This document shows positions 1-5,393 of a stretch of DNA of 6,216 nt, piece by piece. Each line of letters starts with the position of its first letter. The first letter of the stretch is position 1. Made by a program: the position numbers and the translations under genes. The notes below the pieces were generated by a model. It was not told where the DNA came from. It did no database searches and saw only the letters and a list, made by a program, of their open reading frames with translations. This DNA is from a bacterium. GTDB lineage: Bacteria > Patescibacteriota > Patescibacteriia > UBA2591 > DAOWAM01. The DNA is taken from the NCBI GenBank assembly GCA_030634585.1, contig DAOWAM010000033.1, forward strand, positions 1 to 6,216, given 5' to 3'.

Positions 1-273
1 CGACTTTCTCATTTGCCGATTAATCAGACAAAAACACGAGCTTGCGCGCGTTTGATGTTGGGGGGAGCGATGGATGTGCAATTGGATAATTTGGGAAGAA
101 TTAATTTGCCAGATTATTTACAACGATTTGCGCAATTAAAAAAGAAAGTGGTTATTATTGGTGTCTATAATAGATTAGAAATTTGGGATAAAGAAAAATG
201 GGAAGAATATCGAAAGAACAGCGAACAAGATACAGCCAATATGGCAAAAGCATTAGGTGAGTTAGGCGTTTAA
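1..273 (+). CDS. mraZ: MraZ, C-terminal part (5' end outside window)
   Basis: MraZ is a DNA-binding transcriptional regulator of the division and cell wall cluster, built from two AbrB/SpoVT-like swapped-hairpin halves. The reading frame is open from base 1, giving 90 residues before TAA at 271-273, so the N-terminal half lies upstream of the window. A TTG at base 13 is in frame, but it is not a credible start because homology runs through it. The visible part matches the second half of the family: an ARLMLGGAMDV segment, then LDNLGRINLP (the counterpart of the D-x-x-GR-[IL]-x-[IL]-P signature), then a VVIIGVYNRLEIWDKEKWEEY segment matching the family's IxLVGxxxxxEIWxxExW. The tail is rich in charged and polar residues. 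The gene is followed after two bases by rsmH, the usual mraZ-rsmH order. The MraZ operator repeats normally lie upstream of mraZ and would be outside the window. Confidence 0.93.
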   Translation, partial: RLSHLPINQTKTRACARLMLGGAMDVQLDNLGRINLPDYLQRFAQLKKKVVIIGVYNRLEIWDKEKWEEYRKNSEQDTANMAKALGELGV

Positions 274-275
274 AT

Positions 276-1172
276 ATGTCACATATTCCAGTTCTTTTAA
301 ATGAAGTTATAAATTATTTAAATTGTCGGGTAGCGAAACAAACTTTTATTGATGGAACATTGGGTGGCGGAGGACATAGCTTAGCAATTATAAAAAAGAT
401 TTATCCATTAGGAAAATTATTAGCGCTTGATTTAGATAAAGATAATATTGATAATTTTCAGCAAATAATTAATAAGTTGCCGTATAAAAAGAATGTACTT
501 TTGTTTAATGATAATTTTGTTCATTTAAAAAAAATAATTTACTCTTTAAATCTACCACCGGTAAAAGGAATACTTTTAGATTTGGGATTGTCATCCATGT
601 TATTAGAAGACAGTGGTCGAGGATTTAGTTTTCAACGTGACGAACCGTTAGATATGCGTTATTGTAATCCGCCAATAAAAGGAAGCTTAACAGCGACAGA
701 CATAATTAATACTTGGTCGGTATCAGAGTTAGATAGAATCTTTTGGCAATACGGAGAAGAAACTAATCATCAACGAATTGCTTCAGTAATTGTTAAGGCA
801 AGATTAATTAAAAAAATTGAAACTACTCAACAATTAGTTCATCTGATAAACCAAATTATCCCGGTTACTAGAAAAAACATTCATCCAGCAACTAAAATTT
901 TTCAGGCGCTAAGAATTGCAGTTAATCAGGAGTTAATAAATTTAACAGAAGTCTTAAAACAATCGATGGATGTTTTATCTCCCCAAGGAAGATTAGTAGT
1001 TATTTCTTATCATTCATTAGAAGATAGAATAGTAAAACGGTTTTTTATTCAGCAAAATAAATTACGACGTATAAGAATATTAACTAAAAAACCGATTCGA
1101 CCCGGGAAAGAAGAAATTCAGTATAATTTTCGTTCTCGTAGCGGCAAATTAAGAGTAATGGAAAAAATATAG
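276..1172 (+). CDS. rsmH: 16S rRNA (cytosine(1402)-N(4))-methyltransferase RsmH (MraW)
   Basis: RsmH transfers a methyl group from S-adenosylmethionine to N4 of C1402 in the decoding centre of 16S rRNA. The 298 residues are close to the usual family length (about 300-315). The start is clear because HIPVLLNEV, the conserved N-terminus, follows directly at residues 3-11. The SAM-binding motif I is FIDGTLGGGGHS (24-35), followed by the acidic LDLD (51-54). The LLDLGLSS motif is at 100-107, RGFSFQRDEPLDMRY at 115-129, KIFQALRIAVNQEL at 207-220, ISYHSLEDRIVKRFF at 243-257, and the C-terminal KKPIRPGKEE plus RSRSGKLR at 271-280 and 286-293. The C-terminal NPRSRSAKLR of most homologues reads NFRSRSGKLR here, a mild change. 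The gene begins two bases after the mraZ stop, so translational coupling is likely. An AGGTGA at 255-260 is too far upstream (15 bases) to be a standard ribosome binding site. Confidence 0.97.
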   Translation: MSHIPVLLNEVINYLNCRVAKQTFIDGTLGGGGHSLAIIKKIYPLGKLLALDLDKDNIDNFQQIINKLPYKKNVLLFNDNFVHLKKIIYSLNLPPVKGILLDLGLSSMLLEDSGRGFSFQRDEPLDMRYCNPPIKGSLTATDIINTWSVSELDRIFWQYGEETNHQRIASVIVKARLIKKIETTQQLVHLINQIIPVTRKNIHPATKIFQALRIAVNQELINLTEVLKQSMDVLSPQGRLVVISYHSLEDRIVKRFFIQQNKLRRIRILTKKPIRPGKEEIQYNFRSRSGKLRVMEKI

Positions 1173-1202
1173 TTCTTAAAATAATTTTAATTCTTAAAAT
1201 AA
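1173..1202 (+). repeat. Two direct copies of a 12-base AT-rich word in the rsmH-ftsL gap
   Basis: TTCTTAAAATAA occurs at 1173-1184 and again at 1191-1202, an exact direct repeat with an 18-base period. It fills nearly the whole gap between the rsmH stop and the ftsL-like start. It may be a small local duplication. No operator or promoter role can be shown from the sequence, and AT-rich spacers produce such repeats easily. Confidence 0.5.
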
Positions 1203-1207
1203 CGCGT

Positions 1208-1567
1208 ATGACCTCTTATAAATTCTTAAGACATTCAAAATCAAGGCATGGTTTTTTTTATTGGGTCAAACGATCTTGTTTAAGTTTGAACATATTGATC
1301 ATTGTTTTTATTGTTGGCGGATTGATTGGTTATCTTAACCAAAATAATTTAATTATTAAGCATGGGTTTACTTTGCAAGGGCTAGAACAAAAAATACAAC
1401 TTTTAAATAAAACCAAAACAACGATTAATCTAGAAATAAATAAATTACAATCTTTAGCTTATCTACAAAATAAAGTTAAACAATCTGGATTTGTAAAATC
1501 AGCTCAACCAGAGTTTATTAGTTCACAATACGAAATGGTTGCTTATCATTCTTTGTCTACATATTAG
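1208..1567 (+). CDS. ftsL: FtsL-like bitopic division protein (short, coiled coil)
   Basis: FtsL is a small membrane protein that, with FtsB/DivIC and FtsQ, activates the septal synthase FtsW-FtsI. The 119-residue product has that shape. It has a basic cytoplasmic tail (residues 1-24, many K and R), one hydrophobic segment at about 27-43 (LNILIIVFIVGGLIGYL), then an extracytoplasmic heptad-like stretch at about 56-92 (LQGLEQKIQLLNKTKTT onward) that should form a coiled coil. It ends in a polar tail. A short KQSGFVK segment after the coil resembles the A-x-x-x-G-[LMF]-V turn of FtsL and DivIC proteins. FtsL is poorly conserved, so the assignment relies on topology and on its place between rsmH and ftsI. 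A DivIC/FtsB-type protein is the main alternative. ATG at 1208 is the natural start. No Shine-Dalgarno sequence is visible upstream. Confidence 0.72.
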   Translation: MTSYKFLRHSKSRHGFFYWVKRSCLSLNILIIVFIVGGLIGYLNQNNLIIKHGFTLQGLEQKIQLLNKTKTTINLEINKLQSLAYLQNKVKQSGFVKSAQPEFISSQYEMVAYHSLSTY

Positions 1568-1679
1568 AGTTATTTAGATAATTGATTAGAGAGTAATCTG
1601 TGAAATTAGATGAGAATACATTTTAGTTAAATTAAAATATTGGGCTATTTGGCCCTTTCAGTGTTATAAGTAAGTAAAT

Positions 1680-3389
1680 ATGTTATTTCGTGAAGAACCA
1701 AATCTTAAAAAAATTAGGTCAAAGCGCTTATCTTTTTTATTTTTTCTTGTATGTTTTTTTACTTTAATTATCATTGCTCGTCTTTTTTATGTACAAATTA
1801 TTAAACATAAATTTTATCAATCATTGGCAAGAGATACTTATCAATTTGGACAAACAGTATTGCCTAAACGAGGAGAATTTTTTACTTTGAATAAACCGGT
1901 TAATTTAGATTTATTAAAAAAAACATTTAATCAATTAAAAAAAGATGATACATCATCTGTAGCAATAAATCGGCAAGGTAGTTTGCTTTATGCGGTACCA
2001 GCGCAAATTGAACAGCCAATCAAAACAATAGAACAGGTGGGACCATTCTTAAATTGGGATGAACAAGAGATAAAGCAACGCCAAGAAAAAATGATAAAGT
2101 TAACTAAAGAGAAAGATTTTTATGAACCATTGGCACATCGTCTAAGTGACTTTTCTTGGAAAGAAATTGAAGCGTTAAACTTGCTAGGAATCAAAAAAGA
2201 GGAAGAGGATTATCGTTTTTATCCGGAAGATGAATTATTCAGTCATTTATTGGGTTTTGTCAGTTATAAAGATGACATAGCGCAAGGACAATATGGTTTG
2301 GAAGAATATTTTGATCAAGAATTAACGCGAGGGCAAGATGTTATTTTAACATTAGATCAAACAATTCAATTTACCGCTCGTCAATATTTATTAGAAGCGA
2401 TAGATAAGTTCGATGCCATTGGTGGAACAGTAGTGGTTATGGAAGTGGGTACTGGTCGGATTCTAGCTTTAGTTAATAACCCTGATTTTAATCCGAATGA
2501 TTACGGGTCGATAAAAGACTATCAAATTTTTAGTAATTCGGCGATCAGTAAAGTTTATGAGCCAGGTTCTATTTTCAAAGTAATTACGATGGCAGCAGCT
2601 TTAAATGAACAAAAGGTTACTCCAAATACTTATTATGAGGATAAAGGATCAGTAAAAGTTGGACCAAAAATAATTACTAATTCGACTGGTGAAAGTTATG
2701 GTTGGCAGACAATGATACAAGTATTAGAAAAATCGTTGAATACTGGCGCGGTTTTTGTAGCGCAGCAATTAACGCCAACTTTATTTAAAAATTATATTTC
2801 TCGTTTTGGTTTTGGTTCTTTTACAAATATCGAAAGCGTGAATGAACAAAAGGGAAATATCAATAATTTAGATAAGAGAGAACCAATCTATTTAGCTAAT
2901 ATTTCTTTTGGCCAAGGTATCTCTGTTACCCCAGTTCAATTAATTACTGCTTTTGGTGCAATTGCCAATCAAGGTAAATTAGTTAGTCCACACTTAGTAG
3001 AGGGATTAACTAATTTAGATGGTACTATTTCTTGGTATCAACCGAAAGTGGTTAAACAAGTGATTACTTCGCAAGCAGCGACTGACTTAACCGCAATGAT
3101 GGTTTCAGTGGTGAAAAATGGTTTTTGCAAATCAGCAGGCGTAGCAGGTTATTTGGTTGCTGGCAAAAGTGGAACGGCTCAGGTTCCGTCGAAAGAAGGC
3201 GGGGGTTATTCTGAAGACACTATTCATTCTTTTATTGGTTTTGCTCCAGCTAATCAACCTCGTTTTGTTGTTTTGGTTAAATTAGATCAGCCACAAAAGG
3301 GTGACTTTTCAGCCAATACGGTTGGACCATTTTTTAGTAAATTAACTTCCTTTATATTAGATTATTTACAGATTTCACCCAGTGATTGA
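1680..3389 (+). CDS. ftsI: Septal peptidoglycan transpeptidase, class B penicillin-binding protein (FtsI/PBP3 family)
   Basis: FtsI crosslinks peptidoglycan stem peptides at the division septum, with its catalytic domain outside the membrane. The product has 569 residues, a normal size. The N-terminus is basic (KKIRSKR), then a single membrane segment lies at about 17-39. The class B dimerisation or pedestal domain follows: PKRGEFF at 62-68 corresponds to the conserved P-x-RG motif, and YRFYPEDELFSHLLGFV at 178-194 is the usual RxYPxxxLxxHxLGxV block, followed by GLEEYFDQEL. The transpeptidase domain carries the active-site SIFK (Ser297, Lys300), SLN (352-354) and KSGT (496-499). After RGEFF, the usual DRNG-type segment is not recognisable and is replaced by a divergent stretch at about 69-100. 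The gene lies between ftsL and murF, as expected in a dcw cluster. It is the only gene here to end in TGA. Division-specific FtsI is favoured over elongation-type PBP2 by context. The upstream AGTAAG is at best a weak ribosome binding site. Confidence 0.93.
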   Translation: MLFREEPNLKKIRSKRLSFLFFLVCFFTLIIIARLFYVQIIKHKFYQSLARDTYQFGQTVLPKRGEFFTLNKPVNLDLLKKTFNQLKKDDTSSVAINRQGSLLYAVPAQIEQPIKTIEQVGPFLNWDEQEIKQRQEKMIKLTKEKDFYEPLAHRLSDFSWKEIEALNLLGIKKEEEDYRFYPEDELFSHLLGFVSYKDDIAQGQYGLEEYFDQELTRGQDVILTLDQTIQFTARQYLLEAIDKFDAIGGTVVVMEVGTGRILALVNNPDFNPNDYGSIKDYQIFSNSAISKVYEPGSIFKVITMAAALNEQKVTPNTYYEDKGSVKVGPKIITNSTGESYGWQTMIQVLEKSLNTGAVFVAQQLTPTLFKNYISRFGFGSFTNIESVNEQKGNINNLDKREPIYLANISFGQGISVTPVQLITAFGAIANQGKLVSPHLVEGLTNLDGTISWYQPKVVKQVITSQAATDLTAMMVSVVKNGFCKSAGVAGYLVAGKSGTAQVPSKEGGGYSEDTIHSFIGFAPANQPRFVVLVKLDQPQKGDFSANTVGPFFSKLTSFILDYLQISPSD

Positions 3390-3442
3390 AGTGAATTTAC
3401 GGATGGTCATTTAGTATTTTTTCTAAATTAATATTTAATTTT

Positions 3443-4690
3443 ATGCCATTAATTAAATTGTACCAGTATATATTAGCTTACTTAGCTAAACAAGTAATAA
3501 AAAAATATCGCCCGATGGTTATTGGTATTACTGGTAGTATTGGCAAAAGTACAACTAAAGAAGCGATTAAAATAGTGCTGGATAAATTTTTTCCTGTTCG
3601 TGCTTCTTATTCTAATTATAACAACGAGATTGGTATGCCATTATCTATCTTGAATGTGCGTTTAAGTAAACATCGTTTACGTAATCTTTGGCGAATTATT
3701 CGACAATCTTGGCGTTTGCTGGTTGGTTTTGATAAGAATTATCCCAGTATTTTAATATTAGAAATGGCTGCTGATCATCCAGGAGATTTAAGTTATTTGA
3801 CTTCAATCGCTCGTCCAGATTTGGCGGTGCTTACTGCCATTACTCCTAGTCATTTACAATTTTTTTCTAATTTAGAAGGAGTGGCCAAAGAAAAAACCAC
3901 CATTATTCGTAATTTAGCAAGTAATGGCTGGGCAATTATTAATATTGATGATCTGACGATTAAACAATATAAAGAAAAAATAGAAACAAAAATTTTAACT
4001 TTTGGATTAAGTGAACAAGCCGACGTACGAGCAAAAGAAATTTATCTTGATCAGAAATTATTAGTTAACAAACAATTAAAAATTAAAGGGTTAGGATTTA
4101 AATTAAGTTATCGCGGAACAACCATTCCCGTATATTTACCAAAAGTAGTTGCTCGCCATCATCTCTATTCTGTTTTAGCTGGTATTGCTGTCGGTTTAGT
4201 GAGCGATCTAAAATTACTTGATATTTGTGAAGCATTAAAAAAATATCAACCAATTGACAATCGCTTAACGTTAAAAGAGGGGATTAACCAATCAATTATT
4301 TTGGATGATACTTATAATTCTTCGCCCAAAGCGGCCAAAGCAGCATTAACTACGTTGGCCGAATTAGGAGATGGTTATCCAGTTCGTCGTTGGGCGATTT
4401 TGGGTGATATGTTAGAATTAGGAAATTATACCGAGGAAGAACATTGGGCGGTAGGCAAATTAGTCGCAAAATTAAAAATTGATTTTTTAGTGGTGATTGG
4501 TGAACAAGCAAAAATTATTTCTCGAGCAGCTAAAACTAAAGGATTTCCGATAGAAAATATCTTTATTTTTAATGACTTAGCTAAAGCTGGTAAATTATTG
4601 CAAGAAGAATTGATTAAAAATGATTTAGTGTTAATTAAGGCATCCCGCGCGTTTCGGTTAGAAAAATTAGTAGAGATGATCGTTAAATAA
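3443..4690 (+). CDS. murF: MurF-like Mur ligase (UDP-MurNAc-tripeptide--D-Ala-D-Ala ligase) without N-terminal domain
   Basis: MurF is a cytoplasmic ATP-dependent ligase that adds D-Ala-D-Ala to UDP-MurNAc-tripeptide, giving the pentapeptide precursor. The 415 residues contain the Mur ligase central and C-terminal domains. The P-loop is GITGSIGKSTTKE (28-40), followed by SNYNNEIGMPLS (57-68) and LEMAADHPGDL (106-116). Then come ITPSHLQFF (133-141, Mur ligase histidine motif), INIDD (166-170) and the RHHLYSVLAGIAVG segment (238-251). The C-terminal domain has DDTYNSSPKAAKAAL (288-302), LGDMLELG (320-327) and IKASRAFRLEKLV (398-410), all typical of MurF. What is odd is the N-terminus. Only 27 residues, probably a helix, precede the P-loop, where classical MurF has a roughly 100-residue substrate-binding domain. 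Shortened Mur ligases of this kind are, to my knowledge, common in Patescibacteria. An MurE or MurT-like role is less likely given the C-terminal motifs. The start has no visible Shine-Dalgarno sequence. Confidence 0.87.
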   Translation: MPLIKLYQYILAYLAKQVIKKYRPMVIGITGSIGKSTTKEAIKIVLDKFFPVRASYSNYNNEIGMPLSILNVRLSKHRLRNLWRIIRQSWRLLVGFDKNYPSILILEMAADHPGDLSYLTSIARPDLAVLTAITPSHLQFFSNLEGVAKEKTTIIRNLASNGWAIINIDDLTIKQYKEKIETKILTFGLSEQADVRAKEIYLDQKLLVNKQLKIKGLGFKLSYRGTTIPVYLPKVVARHHLYSVLAGIAVGLVSDLKLLDICEALKKYQPIDNRLTLKEGINQSIILDDTYNSSPKAAKAALTTLAELGDGYPVRRWAILGDMLELGNYTEEEHWAVGKLVAKLKIDFLVVIGEQAKIISRAAKTKGFPIENIFIFNDLAKAGKLLQEELIKNDLVLIKASRAFRLEKLVEMIVK

Positions 4691-4702
4691 AATAAAATCT
4701 AA

Positions 4703-4732
4703 TTGACTAATAGGCTCTATTTTTCACATTAT
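4703..4732 (+). promoter_or_regulatory. Candidate sigma-70-type promoter for the unassigned RNA
   Basis: TTGACT at 4703-4708 is a near-consensus -35 box. CATTAT at 4727-4732 matches four of six -10 positions at an 18-base spacing. Transcription would begin near 4739, ahead of the structured segment. A second TTGACA at 4748-4753 has no convincing -10 box at 16-18 bases. In such AT-rich sequence the promoter call stays tentative, and the RNA could instead be part of the murF transcript. Confidence 0.4.
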
Positions 4733-4738
4733 TAAAAA

Positions 4739-4967
4739 TCTTAATTTTTGACATACGGTTATCTCTTGAGCGTGTTTGGTTACTCACTTAATAAGTTGAT
4801 GAGGGAGTTGCGTCTTAAATCATGTAGGATTTAGGACTGGGCTTGTTCTTCACTTGTCTACTCGTGCGGACTAAGTGGAGTAGTAATAAGACGAGACTTT
4901 TCCTCACATATTTTATGTGAAGGATTACATCCAATTCTCTTTCAAAGAGAATTGGGCTTGCTTTTTA
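4739..4967 (+). ncRNA. Unassigned structured non-coding RNA with intrinsic terminator
   Basis: This 300-base gap after murF has no plausible protein gene on either strand but holds dense secondary structure. Visible helices are: GTCTTAAATC (4812-4821) with GATTTAGGAC (4828-4837), ten pairs including one G-U; CACTTGTCT (4851-4859) with GGAC plus AAGTG (4868-4871, 4873-4877), with one bulge; CTACTC (4858-4863) with GAGTAG (4878-4883); TCACATA (4904-4910) with TATGTGA (4914-4920); and the terminator hairpin. An alternative long-range helix pairs CGTCTTA (4811-4817) with TAAGACG (4887-4893), extended by GAGG (4801-4804) with CCTC (4902-4905). Local GC content is higher than in the flanks. The size (about 190-230 nt) and rod-like option would fit 6S RNA, but I recognise no 6S, tmRNA, SRP RNA or known riboswitch core. 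The ends are estimated from the candidate promoter and the terminator. Confidence 0.55.
4931..4967 (+). terminator. Strong intrinsic terminator of the unassigned RNA
   Basis: CCAATTCTCTT (4931-4941) pairs perfectly with AAGAGAATTGG (4945-4955), eleven pairs around a three-base loop. A T-rich tail (GCTTGCTTTTT, 4956-4966) and further T runs follow. The T tract lies only on the + strand side, so the terminator faces rnpB and closes the transcript arriving from the murF side. Confidence 0.85.
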
Positions 4968-4986
4968 ATATTTTTTATTATATGAT
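4958..4986 (+). promoter_or_regulatory. Sigma-70-type promoter of rnpB
   Basis: TTGCTT at 4958-4963 and TATGAT at 4981-4986 are separated by exactly 17 bases. Each matches consensus well. Transcription would start at about 4992-4994, which coincides with the 5' strand of the RNase P RNA P1 helix. The -35 box lies within the T-rich tail of the upstream terminator. Confidence 0.75.
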
Positions 4987-4990
4987 AGAA

Positions 4991-5370
4991 ATAACCTAAG
5001 TAAACTAGGTAATCGCTCTTTGTTACAATTTATTGATAATGAAGAGAGGAAAGTCCGAACACCCCTAAGCTTTTTAGGAAAATGATGCCTTGCTAACGGC
5101 AAGGACCTTGATTTGTAAAAATTAAGGTACGGAAAGTGCCACAGAGACTATACAGCCAAATATTTATTTATTTGACTAAGGTGAAAAGTGAGAAGTAAAC
5201 ATTCTCTCTTCCGGTTAGTGATAATCGGAAGTGGTAAACCCCATCTGGTGAAAGACCAAATTAGGTAGGTCGTTGGACCTAATAAGCAATTATTAGGCTA
5301 GATAGATGATTACCCTTCTTAATTAATTTTAAGAACGACAAAATTCGGCTTATCGGTTTGCTTAGGTTAT
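4991..5370 (+). ncRNA. rnpB: RNase P RNA (catalytic RNA of ribonuclease P)
   Basis: This RNA removes 5' leaders from precursor tRNAs, together with the small RnpA protein. The ends pair as P1: ATAACCTAAG (4991-5000) with CTTAGGTTAT (5361-5370). P3 is closed by CTCTT (5016-5020) and AAGAG (5042-5046). Universal core sequences are present: GAGGAAAGTCCGAAC (5046-5060, 5' part of P4), AAGTGCCACAGAGAC (from 5134), GGTAAACCCC (5233-5242), TAGATAGATGATTACC (about 5299-5314) and TTCGGCTTATCGG (5344-5356, 3' part of P4). P8 (5088-5104), P9 (5105-5128), P12 (5190-5206), a ten-pair P13/P14-like hairpin with a GTGA loop (5208-5231) and P18 with a GCAA loop (5278-5297) can be drawn. P15 is a short stem, GACC (5254-5257) with GGTC (5268-5271), whose loop keeps the GGT (5264-5266) that pairs with tRNA CCA ends. 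P16 and P17 are absent. About 380 nt, complete. No terminator follows before the next gene. Confidence 0.96.
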
Positions 5371-5393
5371 TTTATAAATAAATTAGAAAAGAA

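Noticed and set aside
13..15. TTG as the start of MraZ
   Set aside because: The frame is open to base 1 and the sequence from the TTG onward corresponds to the middle of MraZ. It is an edge-truncated gene, not a short one.
1640..1670. Promoter or terminator in the 112-base ftsL-ftsI gap
   Set aside because: The hairpin GGGCT/GGCCC (1642-1646 with 1651-1655) has only five pairs and just three T residues after it, so it is a poor terminator. TAAAAT (1633-1638) and TATAAG (1665-1670) have no good -35 box at 16-18 bases. Nothing here is strong enough to call.
3387..3437. TGA recoded as glycine (genetic code 25), which would extend FtsI by about 16 residues
   Set aside because: No conserved glycine in any gene here is encoded by TGA, and FtsI already ends at a normal family length.
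4748..4776. TTGACA as the promoter of the unassigned RNA
   Set aside because: The -35 match is perfect, but the bases 17 downstream (CGTGTT) are a poor -10 box, and neighbouring spacings are no better. The TTGACT/CATTAT pair upstream is preferred.
4795..4825. Hammerhead ribozyme core suggested by TTGATGAG
   Set aside because: The conserved C is replaced by T, and no GAAA segment or matching stem arrangement follows. The resemblance is fortuitous.
4739..4967. tmRNA or SRP RNA in the murF-rnpB gap
   Set aside because: There is no tRNA-Ala-like 5' end, no tag-peptide reading frame and no 3' CCA for tmRNA, and no GGAAGG-type loop with the conserved SRP domain IV sequence.
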